NCBI RefSeq assembly: GCF_033473495.1
Contig: NC_088939.1
Span: 4,836,001 to 4,900,000, forward strand
Source: Cercospora beticola
Lineage: Eukaryota > Ascomycota > Dothideomycetes > Mycosphaerellales > Mycosphaerellaceae
Direction of reading: 5' to 3'
DNA: 64,000 nt
Below the pieces are notes generated by a model, which saw nothing but the letters and a program-made list of their open reading frames with translations, did not search any database and had not been told where the DNA came from. Of this stretch, positions 1-10,602 are shown piece by piece. The position numbers and the translations under genes are program-made. The stretch's first letter is position 1; each line of letters begins with the position of its first letter.

Positions 1-1587
1 GCGCGGGGGTCGAGACTCTTCCATTCCGTGATCGTGAAAGACATTTGCAGCTCAATGCAGCGATACTCATGTCTTCTCCCATGGCCTGCCATACCGATGC
101 AATAGCAACATCACTGTTTCTCGCACGCTTGAGAACCTCATTCTCAAAGCATACGCCAAGAAGCATGCGGAGAACAACTCCTCCACTTGCCATCACTCCC
201 GGCCACTTTCTCTGAAGATCGCCCTGAAGAGCGCAATCGCAGATATAAACAGTCCGGCATGACTACCTGCATGCAAGCTAACGACCCGCCATTGTGCAAC
301 ACGCGTCGGAGCTACCTCCTCTGCGCTGGAGCTTGCGCTTATAGGCGGCAAACTTTGCACTGATGAGAAATCTCACAAGCGAGCGGCAGTGTTTGCAGTA
401 TACAATTGACACGTGAGACACAAGACGCGTCTCTACATGCGATCGCGGCGATGCAGATTGAGAAAACGGGATTTTGCTTAGGCGAGTATTGGCTGATCTT
501 CAACGTGTCGCACCATCCGAAACGATCGTGCGATGAATGCTCAGCGTCTACAGAACGTCATTTGGAGGTTTCTCGAAGACGACCGCTCTCGCTCCATCGT
601 TCGAGCGAAGAATCCAAGCTCGCTGCCTGTCAGATTGCTTGGCAACAGACACGACGTTGTCTGACGAGAGTGGAGTGGAACCTCTCGAACCGGAGTCAAC
701 TTCACCACGGTGCTCCCTGTCACCTACCCAATGCTGCTTGACCCAGGGTTACATTTTACCGAGTCACTTGCTCAGAACAGCAAGCTACACAACAGCGATC
801 AGTTCCTGTGCTGATGCCGCTCCGTACATGGCGCTCGTAGCAACCGCCGCGCCGCATGCTCACATTCAAGCATACGCAACATCTTTCAGCTTGCTAATCT
901 GTCCAGGCAGTAGCTTCGGCATACGCAGGAAGCTAATCAACTTCGCACTCTATCGCCCAAATGTGAGGCTGCAGGTCCCGCCTTTCGATATATTGCAGAC
1001 GTCCCAGGCTCCACTTGTACGCGCAACTCCCCCGCAAGCTGCTGGGCCTGTAGCGATCCACAGTGTGGACAGGACATCAGTGCTCTCAATTCATGGAGCG
1101 ATAGCCGACGAGGGGAAGTCGCTTCTGAGAGTTCTGGCTTTCAAGATGCCAATGAGATGTCATAATGTGGAGAGGAATCTTGCGTCCCAAAAACATGTAG
1201 AGTTGGAACTACAAAGGCCAGGGCCACTTTCCGCATTGCGCAACTTACGAGAGCTGCCAACTCAAAGCAGGTCATGCTGACGACCCAGCAGAAAGAACCG
1301 CGGCCTTACCGAGCTCTCTGCGAATTGTGAGAATGGAAGAAAACCACCATTTCGGGAAATCAAGGCCCCAGTGTGACAGGTAAAACACAAGACTCGTCCA
1401 TAACAATTCTATCTCTGTCAAGAAGCAACTCGAGGGCATTTCCATTTCCAATTGTTGAATGAACAGACCCCATCCGCGCGAGGTCGTGTACAGAGCAGGC
1501 GCTATACACTATCACTACAAGACGCAACTCATAATCAGTCCTCAACATCCGCTTGCCGAACGACTCTTGTCATCACGCTCTGCCTCT
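1..1587. other. left-edge stretch, no recognised gene
   Basis: I recognise no protein family here. The longest open frame starts at an ATG at 537 and runs to 1280 on the plus strand (247 codons). Its composition (many Ser, Ala, Leu, Arg, scattered Cys) and lack of domain-like segments look like a chance frame. The stretch lies downstream of the minus-strand gene that ends at 1588. Part of it is probably that gene's 3' flank. Confidence 0.4.
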
Positions 1588-3132
1588 CTATCTCTTCTTC
1601 TTCTCGATCCTTCGCAGTGCCTTTTCCATCTCCTCCCACATCTGATCTTCCGTCAGCGGAGATCGATCATCTGGGTCCGATTCCGGCTCCTGCTCTTGTT
1701 CTGCTTCTGCCTTCTTCTTCCCCTCAGAAGACGACGTGGTTTTCGTGGTCTGTCCTTTGCCTTTGGCAAACGCGACGGCTTTGGAATATGGAGGTTGCGT
1801 CTTCCCCGTCGAGACTGGACCGAAGGACGGAGTATAGTTCGAGTGATTGGCGAATGGAGTGCCGAGAACGGGACCTTCAATTCCGTGGCTGGTGGGAGCA
1901 GGGGATGGTTTTGCTCCAAAATGGAAGGCGATTGGATCTGCTCGTGTCACCACGGTGGCGGTTCCGGGGGTGTGAACAGGGGAGTGCTTTCGCTTGGCAT
2001 GGAGGGCGAGCGGAGCTGGAGGCATCATGGTGGTCGTTGTGGGTGCAGGAGTGAGTGAGGAATATGAATCCATGCTGTTGTTCTCGCCCTTCTGCAGTCT
2101 GTTCTTTCGATTCACTTTAACCTGCTTACCTTCATTTTCAATTTCATCACCCTGCTTCTCACTGTCCTGGGCCGTATGGTTGACCCCTTGCTCCAGATCT
2201 TCCTTCGATTGTTGGCCGACTTGGAAGACCTTCATCAGTGGCGGCTCACCGTCATCATCACTTGCAGAGCTTTGCGCCGAAGAGAAGAAAGCGGCAGGCA
2301 TCGATTGGTGAACGACTGAATATGAAGGGAAGCATGCTGCAGGCGTCGGGCGGTAGGCCACCGGACTTGTTGGCGGCGTATCCGGCAGAGGCACTGGGGA
2401 TAAGTCTTTGGCTTGCTGGCTCTTTTCGTCCGGAACTTCGACGTTCTGCTGCAAAGTATCTTGTTCATCCTGCTCGTCGTTTGCTTTCTTGTGAACTTCA
2501 TCCGAGGTGTCTTTCGCAGGTTCCGTGGGTTCGGTCACTGCTTTGCCTCCTCTCCACCAAATATGCAGCTTGGTGACCGTAGACGCAGCACGTGCAAGCA
2601 ACCCGCGACCGCTCGCTGAATCTTCGATTTCGAACTCGTTGGTTTGAGTCTTGGATTTCTGACTGTCACCTTCTGGTCTGTCGATCTTCCGATTCTGATT
2701 ATTCGTATCGTGGTCGTTGTCACTCGCGTCGCTGTGATTCTCCTCTTCGTGGGTTGGCTTGCCGTCAACATCAGCCTTCTCATGTTGGTCGGGCTGGGAC
2801 TCGACTTTCTGATTTTTGTCGTTCTCATCCTCTTTGACTGCAGCTTCAGCTTCCTTCTTCTCTTTGCTCGCTTTGGCGCCCTTTCGATGCTGCTCAGCCT
2901 GATCGTCGTTGGACTTGCTGATCTCTTGCTGTTCGATGCCTTTTTCATCTTGTCTCTTCTGCAACGTTTTCCTCGTTCTCGGGACAAGTCTCCTTCTGTT
3001 CGCGATTTCAACGTGTTCTTGTTCATGCTGGTCTTGCTCCCTGCTCCCCTTCCTCTTCTTTGAAGTTTCTTCGAGCGCGAGTGGGAGGACTTTGACCAGC
3101 GTTGGCTCGAGTTCGTCGTCGCTGTCCGCCAT
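1588..3132 (-). CDS. Highly charged protein with UIM-like N-terminus, unknown function
   Basis: Single-exon gene of 514 codons read from the ATG at 3132, which sits in a good context (AAGATGGC). The open frame extends to a GTG further upstream, but the paralogue next door starts at the equivalent ATG. The protein is low-complexity and hydrophilic, rich in Glu, Lys, Gln, Asp and Ser, so largely disordered. Residues 3-22 form an acidic then hydrophobic helix (SDDELEPTLVKVLPLALEE) that resembles a ubiquitin-interacting motif, with Ala in place of the usual Ser. A weaker internal copy (SDDDGEPPLMKVF) lies mid-protein, and the C-terminus ends in another amphipathic helix (EEMEKALRRIEKKKR). I do not recognise a named family. 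A degraded paralogue lies immediately upstream at 3650-4306. Function unknown; ubiquitin binding is inference only. Confidence 0.6.
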   Translation of the reverse strand: MADSDDELEPTLVKVLPLALEETSKKRKGSREQDQHEQEHVEIANRRRLVPRTRKTLQKRQDEKGIEQQEISKSNDDQAEQHRKGAKASKEKKEAEAAVKEDENDKNQKVESQPDQHEKADVDGKPTHEEENHSDASDNDHDTNNQNRKIDRPEGDSQKSKTQTNEFEIEDSASGRGLLARAASTVTKLHIWWRGGKAVTEPTEPAKDTSDEVHKKANDEQDEQDTLQQNVEVPDEKSQQAKDLSPVPLPDTPPTSPVAYRPTPAACFPSYSVVHQSMPAAFFSSAQSSASDDDGEPPLMKVFQVGQQSKEDLEQGVNHTAQDSEKQGDEIENEGKQVKVNRKNRLQKGENNSMDSYSSLTPAPTTTTMMPPAPLALHAKRKHSPVHTPGTATVVTRADPIAFHFGAKPSPAPTSHGIEGPVLGTPFANHSNYTPSFGPVSTGKTQPPYSKAVAFAKGKGQTTKTTSSSEGKKKAEAEQEQEPESDPDDRSPLTEDQMWEEMEKALRRIEKKKR

Positions 3133-3194
3133 CTTGATGTTGAATCTTCTCAATTGATGTCGCGTTGGCACTGGAGTTGAAAGAGGAAGTCTGC

Positions 3195-3642
3195 TTTGTG
3201 TGGGAGAAGGCGCTGGTGGGAAAAGTCAGTTTTCACTGCCATATTAGAAAGTGAATCGCCGATGTTGCATTGCATATATTCACCGACGGTCACGAATTAC
3301 GCCGAACCTCAGCGCTGGCACTCGAAGTGACCGTAGCATTAGAAGAGACCAGAATTGTCCGATGATGAGGTCACTGAGTGAACAGAGGACTCGAAATCAC
3401 CGATGTCCGTTGTTGGTGGTCATTAGGGTCAGGAAGATGTCGCGACCATTCCCTACGAATACTTGCTACGAACGATCAGTCATCAATTTCCACCATTGCC
3501 AAACCCATAGTATGAGTTAACTGACCTTCTTCGTGTGACTTTTCTACCTGCGTTTCCCCTTGAATACTGCTTACTTGCTTGCACAACTCAGTCCCACCAC
3601 ACTCCAACGAGCAGACACTTGCCTTTCAGCCCACCCAATCCA
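3195..3642. repeat. Non-coding direct repeat, copy A
   Basis: Diverged copy of the divergent promoter region at 4373-4620. Shared landmarks are CTTTGTGTG near the left end, AAAGTGAATC in the middle, and GTCCCACCACA followed by GCAGACAC and TTCAGCCC at the right end. Copy A has about 150 extra bases in the middle. In copy B this DNA separates a UIM-like gene from a 2EXR-like gene. In copy A the expected plus-strand 2EXR-like gene is missing and the tail of the decayed UIM-like gene begins instead. This fits unequal exchange in a tandem array. Confidence 0.65.
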
Positions 3643-3649
3643 GCTACTT

Positions 3650-4306
3650 TGCGCTCATCTTGGATACATTCTTCCATTAACAGAGACCTATCCTCCGGAT
3701 TCGACCCCTACCCATTCATGCACCGAAGCTTGCTCCTCCCGTCTTCTCCTTGGCGAACGCGGGGAATTATGTTCCTTTCTGTTCAGGCAATATGCCACCC
3801 GGGATGTCTGCCATCTCCGTCTTCGCTGTCCAGAGTAGCTTGAGGGTCTGGAGATTTCCCGCGGGAACGGCGAATGGAGTGGTGAAGATGGGACGCGTGG
3901 TCGACTTCTTATCGGGAGTAGATATGGGTTGATCCTGGTTCTCGTCACCCTGGGTCATATTCTCATCGTTGTGAGCCTCGTCGTTGTGATCTTTGCCGCT
4001 GGTGGCCTTGTTGGTCGCAACTTCGTCGCATACATTACTACCATTCGGCGTCTCGTTTTGCTCTTTCGCGTGCTTCGGATGCTCTTCGGACTGATTCTCG
4101 TTGGCCTTGCTGTGCTCTTGCTTCTCGATCTTTGACACCGGTCTTCTTGACTTCGGGACCAACTTCTTTCTGGACTCGATCTGCTTGTGCTCCGTTCCTC
4201 GATGATTCTGGTTTTGGTTCTGCTCTCTCTCCTCCTGGTCTTCTTCGAGTGCTAGTTGGAGTGCTTTGACGAGCATTTGCTCGTATTCGTCTTCAGTGTC
4301 CGACAT
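3650..4306 (-). pseudogene. Decayed paralogue of the UIM-like charged protein
   Basis: An ATG at 4306 opens a frame of 179 codons (to 3767). Its N-terminus matches the gene at 1588-3132: acidic start, then YEQMLVKALQLALEEDQEE, then a KKLVPKSRR segment like RRLVPRTRK. After the stop at 3767 the similarity goes on: FAKEKT in the same frame matches FAKGKG, and NPEDRSLLMEE in a shifted frame (about 3665-3700) matches DPDDRSPLTED. The 3' part has therefore suffered a stop and at least one frameshift, and about 300 residues of the middle are missing. The truncated 179-residue form could still be expressed. Its UIM-like helix is closer to the consensus than the intact paralogue's. Pseudogene status is inferred from the trailing out-of-frame homology. 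Confidence 0.6.
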
Positions 4307-4372
4307 CTTACTGTTGACGAAGTCTCTGTCAGTTGATCCTGGATAGTGGATGGAGACTAGTGGGGAAATCAA

Positions 4373-4620
4373 CTTTGTGTGAGAGGATGTGCTGGCGGGA
4401 GAAGTGACTTGCCATTGCGATCATGGAAAGTGAATCAGCGTGTGCTTTCAAGGTATGTTCACCACTGGTGAACCGCCTAATGAGTCATCCAGCCTTCGTC
4501 GTGTAGACGGTGAATGATGATCCACTTCTTTTCCTGCGTCTCTCCCTTAAGTCCTGCTTGCTTGATTGCACAATTAGTCCCACCACAGCAGACACCTACC
4601 GTTCAGCCCTGGCGATCTAG
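4373..4620. repeat. Non-coding direct repeat, copy B / divergent promoter
   Basis: Intergenic DNA between the minus-strand UIM-like copy (ATG at 4306) and the plus-strand 2EXR-like gene (ATG at 4675). It matches copy A at 3195-3642 in order and orientation. As it holds the 5' flanks of both genes it is the likely shared promoter. No clear TATA box was seen. Confidence 0.55.
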
Positions 4621-4674
4621 ACATTCTGCACTCGTCTACCATCCACTTTACCATCTCACACCATCACCGACACA

Positions 4675-5755
4675 ATGGACGCAGACACGTACAAGGAGGT
4701 GAAGAAGGAGCTGGAGGCTCGTCGCGAAGCTCGGCGCGCCAAACTCGAGCGCGCTGAGCTCGAGGCGGCTGATGAACTCGCTGAAATCGAGCGTCTTGAG
4801 ATGATCAACCAGACTCGTAAGTATTCCACCATTGGTCAGTGGAGTAGAGTCCCGCAGCAGCTAATGTCATGCACTAGGCGCACCCTCAGGACTCTTCGAG
4901 AGACTTCCACAAGAACTTCGCGACCAAATTTGGGGGTATTGTGTCGCACCGGGGAAGATCTTCTTCAGCAAGACGAAGATCCAGAACGACAATCGCTTCC
5001 ATGACTTTGACATTTACGAGAAACCACATTATTCTCTCTTGGCTGTAAGCAGATCGATTCGCAAGCAGGCCGCCAAAGTACTCTTCGAAGAAAACCAGAT
5101 GATCTTCGCCCACACTACTACGGGTTTCCACATTCTCCTAGGTGGTTCCGATGACGAAGACGATATACGTTTGAACAGCTTCGGGCAGAGATACCTGAGA
5201 TCCGCTAGCTTTACCTTCGACGTGCGCTCCCTACCGATCGAGGATGCGCTGAGAGACGCTGCCGACATACGTCGACTCCATGCGGCGCATACGCCACACA
5301 CACCATGGTCAAGCCTCGCCGACGAAGAACGTGCCCATGAGGCTCACTATCCGGGCGTCCAGCGAGTTTACGATCATGCTCAGGCGCTGATGGAAGCCCT
5401 GATCTGGCATTCTGAAGGTTTGAAATCCATCGAGTTCAATCTGGCGAATTGCTATTGTCGATTTGGTTGCTGTCGTGCAGTGAACAGTGCGTTCGGCATG
5501 ATTTTCGAAACAGGACGCTACCGGTGGCCTGACCATGTAAGAGTCTTGGGAACGAAGAACAGAAAGGAGAGAGATTATGTCCACGCGATTGTTGGCTGCA
5601 GATATGTGTACGAGAGTGATAACGAGATCGTGTTTGAGAAGTTCGAAGCGGGGGAGCAGATGGTCGACCCGCCTGATGCAGGTCGCAAGTTCTGGGGACA
5701 TTTGATTGAGGACGACTTAGAAGTGGAGCTCGAGAGGGAAGTGTTCAAAGAATGA
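4675..5755 (+). CDS. 2EXR/F-box-like protein, tandem paralogue 1
   Basis: Two exons, 4675-4816 and 4878-5755, give 339 residues. The intron has a GTAAGT donor, a CTAAT branch site and a TAG acceptor. Exon 1 encodes a charged coiled coil (about residues 1-47, repeated ELEARREARRAKLERAELE type). Exon 2 opens with LPQELRDQIWGYCVAPGK, then LLAVSRSIRKQAAKVLFEENQMIF. This arrangement (LP-ELR-IW, then a VSR-IR-EA-VLF-N motif) is typical of fungal 2EXR/F-box-like proteins. Near residue 236 is NCYCRFGCCR, a Cys cluster shared by all three paralogues. The C-terminus (IVFEKFEAGEQM) is also shared. Function is unknown; such proteins are often expanded in fungal genomes. Splice sites are supported by frame and by the same intron position in all three copies. 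Confidence 0.85.
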
Positions 5756-6496
5756 ATGGAAAATACCCGCAAGATTGGATGGAAGATGTAAGAATGAATG
5801 GAAGATGGAGAATTGAAAGAGAAGAGCAAGTAGTAATGGTGGGCTGTAGCTACCTAAACTACAGGAGAGGCACTGTTCACCTGTCGAGCCTTTCATTCCT
5901 TGTCGCTCATCACGCCAGTGTGTTCGAAAGTCAAGAGTCAAGGCACATGCACTACTAGACGTTATCGGAACGCATTGTGTGATGGTCATTGTAGCACTGA
6001 CCAGCGTTCTCAATGTTTGCGCCAAACAAGTGCGCTTCAGGGGCAAGGAAAGACTACTAGGTGCTACTGCTGTCCGTTGCAGATCGAAGAATTGCTCTCC
6101 ATCTTGAAGCCACAGATAATGCTCGTGCAGATCAATCTTTGCGGCGTCTCTCCTGTCGTTCGAGATGCCTAAAAGGTGATGCTATCAGAGGGAGGCAACA
6201 GCCGTTGAACCGATTGATGACCTTGCACATCGTATAAAGCCGAGCAAGTCCGCAAGCAACCGCACTTATGCGTACGTTGCTAGCCTCAGGCTCGAGTCAA
6301 CTTTTCGAAAGACGTGGAAATTGCTGGAATCAAGACGCGCATAGGAGAGGAGACGCGAGCGCGAGCGGAGTTTGTTTGGTTGCCTGAGGTGACCATAACA
6401 ACAAAATCGACGCGACTCCGCTTCCCTCCCGCCTTTCTGAACATTACAGTCACTTCGTATCACACTCGACGCCACCTCCGTCGCGCTTCCAACGCG
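5756..6496. other. Intergenic, no gene seen
   Basis: 3' flank of paralogue 1 and promoter of paralogue 2. Only short chance frames are present and I see no repeat or RNA gene. Confidence 0.5.
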
Positions 6497-7583
6497 ATGC
6501 ATTCTCTCACGCCAAAAGAGCTCGAGGACCAACTCGCAGCTTCAGAGGCTAGACTCAAGCGCCTCGAGTCGGATGCTGCTGAAGAACGAGCGGCCATTGA
6601 CGCCCTCAAGCAGTTGAAGCAACCAAGTACGTCCATGTTCGCTTTGAAGAGAACAATGTCGCACCTCTACCTTACGCATTCTCGCAGGCACGCCGCTCGG
6701 CCTCTTCGAAAAGCTTCCGCGAGAGATGCGTGGCAAGATCTGGGGTTACTGTGTTGCTCCTGGCAAGGTTTTCCTCAGTGAGCATGCGTGCACCTATGAC
6801 ACGCGTTTCGACGACTACAGCGACTACGGAAAACCCCATTTGAGCCTCCTCGCTGTCAGCAAGTCTGTTCGTCCCGAGGCCGCGGAGATGCTGTTCAAAC
6901 AAAACCAATTCATCTTCACAGATGTCTCGCCGCGGGGCCGGTGGATTCTTCATGACGATTCGCTTAGGGACGACCATTACGGCGAAGACCCTGATGCCCG
7001 TAAAGATCCTCTAGGTCGGCTCGCGCGAACTCACCTACGGTCTGCAAGTATCGCATTCGACATGCGCTCTCCAAGATATGAAAATGTCATTAGGGACGCG
7101 GGCTGGCTGCGCGATCCTGGTCTGCTACGACCGCGACCTTGGTCGACTCTTACTGAGCAGCAAAAGATAACCCGCGCACATGAATTTGCAATCGTACAGA
7201 CATACAGTGGAATCATGGCAGAGCTGGAGATCCTTCTGTATAAGTGCGACTCGTTGACGACTCTGGAGCTCGATTTCACCAACTCCTATTGCCCAATCGG
7301 ATGCTGTCGGGTGGTATCCTACTTGACAGATCTATTAGTCAGGCACGACCACTGGTGGCCGGAGCGTCTGAGAGTCCTGGGCTTAAAGAATCAGGAAGAG
7401 AGGGACCGTTTCATGATTTCGGTGTGCGCTGTCAGTCGTGACGATAAGATTGAGGTGGTTTTCGAGAAGTTCGTGGCTCCGAAGAAAAGTTTTCTCGAAT
7501 ACAACTGTCTCCACGAAGAAAGACTTGATAAAGAATTGGAGCAGGAGCACTTCGAGATCCTCAACGGCACGGTCAGCGAGTGA
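6497..7583 (+). CDS. 2EXR/F-box-like protein, tandem paralogue 2
   Basis: Exons 6497-6626 and 6688-7583 give 341 residues; the intron has a GTACGT donor and a GCAG acceptor. The start at 6497 is the ATG that opens the coiled-coil exon (MHSLTPKELEDQLAASEARL). Exon 2 begins GLFEKLPREMRGKIWGYCVAPGK and continues with LLAVSKSVRPEAAEMLFKQNQFIF, as in its neighbours. The Cys cluster reads NSYCPIGCCR, so the first Cys of the motif seen in the other two is Ser here. The C-terminus has KIEVVFEKFVAPKK. Same strand, same intron position and same size as the flanking genes show tandem duplication. Old divergence is indicated by moderate identity over the whole length. Confidence 0.85.
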
Positions 7584-8026
7584 AGATGTGCGCACAGGGC
7601 ATAGTAAGATAGGGCTTGGTTCAAGTGTGTCAGGCCTTGGCGAGGCGGCAACCCATGTGCCGCTAATATCAAAAAGGAGTAATGCTGTAAAGTAGATACG
7701 AAGATGCAGCGAAGGAAGCTGCTGCCATGCTAGACTTTCACTTGCTGCTATTCGTTCCAAATCGAGCTTAGAGCTTGCATCGTCGCCCAATGACAGTGCC
7801 GGAGTTGACACGCAATGGAATGATCGGCAGAGACTTGAGTTGAATGTTTCGTGGTGAACAAGTGAACCAGAGACCCACTTTTCACCTGACTGCCTGCATC
7901 AAAGTTGCCCACTAAGGCAGCCGGCTTCGTTCGCTGAATGATACACGACGCGCTCTCCGACTTTCACTCAATTCCGCGACTCGTCACCTCTCACCTGCAA
8001 CACCGCCTTTCAGCATCAGCGACGCA
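7584..8026. other. Intergenic, no gene seen
   Basis: Spacer between paralogues 2 and 3. The last bases before the third start (CACCGCCTTTCAGCATCAGC) resemble the DNA before the first copy's start. Nothing else recognised. Confidence 0.45.
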
Positions 8027-9125
8027 ATGGAGTCGCTCAAGGAACAGGATGTGGAGGCCGAACTGACTGCTCGCCGTGCGCGCCTCCAACGCCTCGAGCT
8101 GGAAGTCGCTGAAGAGCGCGCCGCCATAGCACTACTTGAACAGACACAGACCCGTAAGTATCGCCTTCCCGGGCGCGAAGCACGTTTCGAAATGCTTACT
8201 TCTTCTCACAGGTACATTGCCCAATCTTCTCGACACTCTCCCCCAGGAATTGCGCGATGAGATCTGGGGCTACTGCGTCGCCCCCGGCAAGGTGTTTCTC
8301 AGTAAGAATCGAATCGCGTGCGATGTACGCTTTGACGACTTCGACGAATACGAAAAGCCACACTGGCAGCTGCTCGCCGTTAGTAAGGTTATCCGACACG
8401 AGGCCGCCAAAGTCATGTTCGAACAGAATCAGTTCATTTGGCCGCACATGATTTCAGGCTTTGGAATGCTCATCAAGGGGATTCCGAGCCGGCTCCTTTC
8501 CACTCCGAACGACATAGATCTCAACGTCTTCGCGCAAAGATATCTTCGATCCGTCAGTATGACATTCGACCTCCGTTCTCACAATCGAAATAATCCTCTT
8601 ATGGATGTGGCTTACATGCGCGTGGATGCGAGCAAATACATTGCGCCATGGTCTGGCTTGGACATCAATGTACGCCGATCGTCCGCACATGATCATCTGC
8701 GAGTCGTTGCGTATGGGGAAGTGCAAAACCTACTGGACGCTGTGTTGGACTGCAAGGCTTTGACCAGTCTTGAGTTGGATTTCACCAACTGTTATTGTCC
8801 AATGGGGTGTTGTCGGACAATGTACTCGGTAATGGACATGTTTATTGACGGAAAGTGGCCTTGGCCTGCATACGTCAGAGTGCTGGGATCGAAGAATCAG
8901 CGGGAGAGGAGCGCCGTCGTGGAATCAATCGGTTGCCTACCTGGAAGACCAGGGCAGACTACGGTTGTTTTCGAGAAGTTCGTGGTCGGCCGAGAGATGC
9001 AGGATCCCTTCTACGGTGTTTCGCCCTTTTGGAGCCATCTGACTGAGGAAGATCTAAATGTGGAGCTTGGTAGGCAAGAGATGAAGGTGGAGAGAGTATG
9101 GGAGCCGGACGAGGATGAGGAGTGA
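8027..9125 (+). CDS. 2EXR/F-box-like protein, tandem paralogue 3
   Basis: Exons 8027-8153 and 8212-9125 give 346 residues; the intron has a GTAAGT donor and a CACAG acceptor. Exon 1 encodes a coiled coil of about 42 residues (ESLKEQDVEAELTARRARLQ). Exon 2 begins with TLPNLLDTLPQELRDEIWGYC, trimmed here to its core LPQELRDEIWGYC, then LLAVSKVIRHEAAKVMFEQNQFIW. The motif NCYCPMGCCR lies near residue 236 and FEKFVVGREMQ near the C-terminus. It is the most regular of the three copies: all five motif Cys are present. I infer a protein-interaction or ubiquitin-ligase adaptor role only from the F-box-like start; no catalytic motif is visible. Confidence 0.85.
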
Positions 9126-9708
9126 AGAAAGGGTGCGATTCGAAGCCCACTGCGATGCAGCGTGATAAGGAAGGTGCTGCATTCGGAAACTTCGAACCCT
9201 CTCGACCTATGCCAACGTCTAAGCCTGGAGACTTGACCGCCACTGCAAGATGATGCGCAGATCATGATGCACAATGGACTTGTCGACTGAGAAAGGGGAA
9301 AGTGACGTTGCTGGTCTACCAATAGCAATAGTGCTTGAGCAGACGACGTGCAGAACAAAGAATCAAGTGGTGCTACTATATTGTCTATTTGATCACGCTT
9401 GAGAGACAAAGAGAATGTCCCATATTGCCCAAGAGAGTTGCTCTCGAAGAAAGTGAAGGGTCATAGGTCTCTGCCATTGTGTATGTAACGAACGGGTAAT
9501 GGATAGTGACACGACTCTAACCCGCAGTGATTATGGCACGGTGCGAACAATGTCACTGTCGCGGTCGTTGGCCTACGCACATAGGTTCGCCTATCGCCTC
9601 TCTCTTCTGTTCAACTGACTACAGTCAGAAGAAATCCCAAAACACCCGCAAACTTATCACAAACAGCATTCAAATCAACTACCTTACTACAAGCAACACT
9701 CCGTCAAC
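9126..9708. other. Intergenic, no gene seen
   Basis: Contains the 3' flank of paralogue 3 and the promoter of the next gene. No domain-like reading frame, repeat or RNA gene was found. Confidence 0.45.
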
Positions 9709-10602
9709 ATGAGGTTCCGCAAGAGAGCCAATCCCACGCAAAACACTGCACCACAGCTTCCTGACGAAGTTCTGGGGAGCAACGAGTCTTCCCTCTTGAT
9801 CGCTCCCATCACAGAAGACGAGCATCCTCCAACTTCCGGTCGTGGGTCCGCTCGGGAACACTTCAGACACCCTCACATCACCCTCAAAGTCTCAATGGCC
9901 GATCCCCACAGCGCAAGAATTGCAGACATGGATCGTCTCGATCGCTTCGACCTCCGACACGCTCTCGTAATGTCCACAGGCCCCAAGCACTACATCGAGG
10001 AACTCACCTTCAAGACCGAGGAGAATCATCAGAAACTTCCAAAACTCGACCAGAATGACGGGGAAACAGCAGAGATCCTAGCAGACTTCTTCTCCCAGCT
10101 ACCGAATCTCCGCCGAGTAAACTTGCAAATGTCGTGGCCCCCAGCACAAGCTTTTTTCCTCGATGTCCTCGCCACCCAACCTCAACTCCAACTCACCCAA
10201 CTCGTCATCCACGCTCCGACGTACAAGCCCGCGCAGCAGATGATCCAAGCCTTGGATACCTTCGCCTCAACTCTCCGCTGGCTGAACATAAGCTGTCAGA
10301 AATTCACCGCAGACGACTGGCAACTTCTCTTCACCCACATTCGCGATAAGATGCAGCTTCAGATTCTCGACGGGAAGCTCTGGTACGTCTCAATTGGTCC
10401 TGGGCCACAAGATTACAGACCACTGGTAAAATCGAAGTCTGTTTGGACAAGCCCGGATCATGAGCCCATGAGAGAGGAGTTCTATGTCATTGATAACGTG
10501 GAGGCTTCGAGAATGCGCGGAGAGCTTGGGGTGAGAGCGGGCGCTGATCGCATGATTAGGTTGCTGGAGGGGGTGAAGGAGTCGGAGGAGATGGAGGAGT
10601 AA
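9709..10602 (+). CDS. Hypothetical protein, 297 aa
   Basis: Intronless frame with a well-placed ATG after AACACTCCGTCAAC. The first 60 residues are polar and probably disordered. Residues 60-230 are richer in hydrophobic positions and look folded, with short Leu-rich stretches (LPNLRRVNLQMSW, LRWLNISCQKF) recalling degenerate leucine-rich repeats or the C-terminal part of an F-box protein. No F-box is visible at the N-terminus. The acidic tail ends ESEEMEE. It is on the same strand as the 2EXR-like trio but shows no clear similarity to them. I cannot assign a function. Confidence 0.65.
   Translation: MRFRKRANPTQNTAPQLPDEVLGSNESSLLIAPITEDEHPPTSGRGSAREHFRHPHITLKVSMADPHSARIADMDRLDRFDLRHALVMSTGPKHYIEELTFKTEENHQKLPKLDQNDGETAEILADFFSQLPNLRRVNLQMSWPPAQAFFLDVLATQPQLQLTQLVIHAPTYKPAQQMIQALDTFASTLRWLNISCQKFTADDWQLLFTHIRDKMQLQILDGKLWYVSIGPGPQDYRPLVKSKSVWTSPDHEPMREEFYVIDNVEASRMRGELGVRAGADRMIRLLEGVKESEEMEE

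Noticed and set aside
537..1280. 247-codon plus-strand frame with an ATG
   Set aside because: No domain, no family resemblance, and a composition typical of chance frames in GC-rich DNA; kept only as a note on the left edge.
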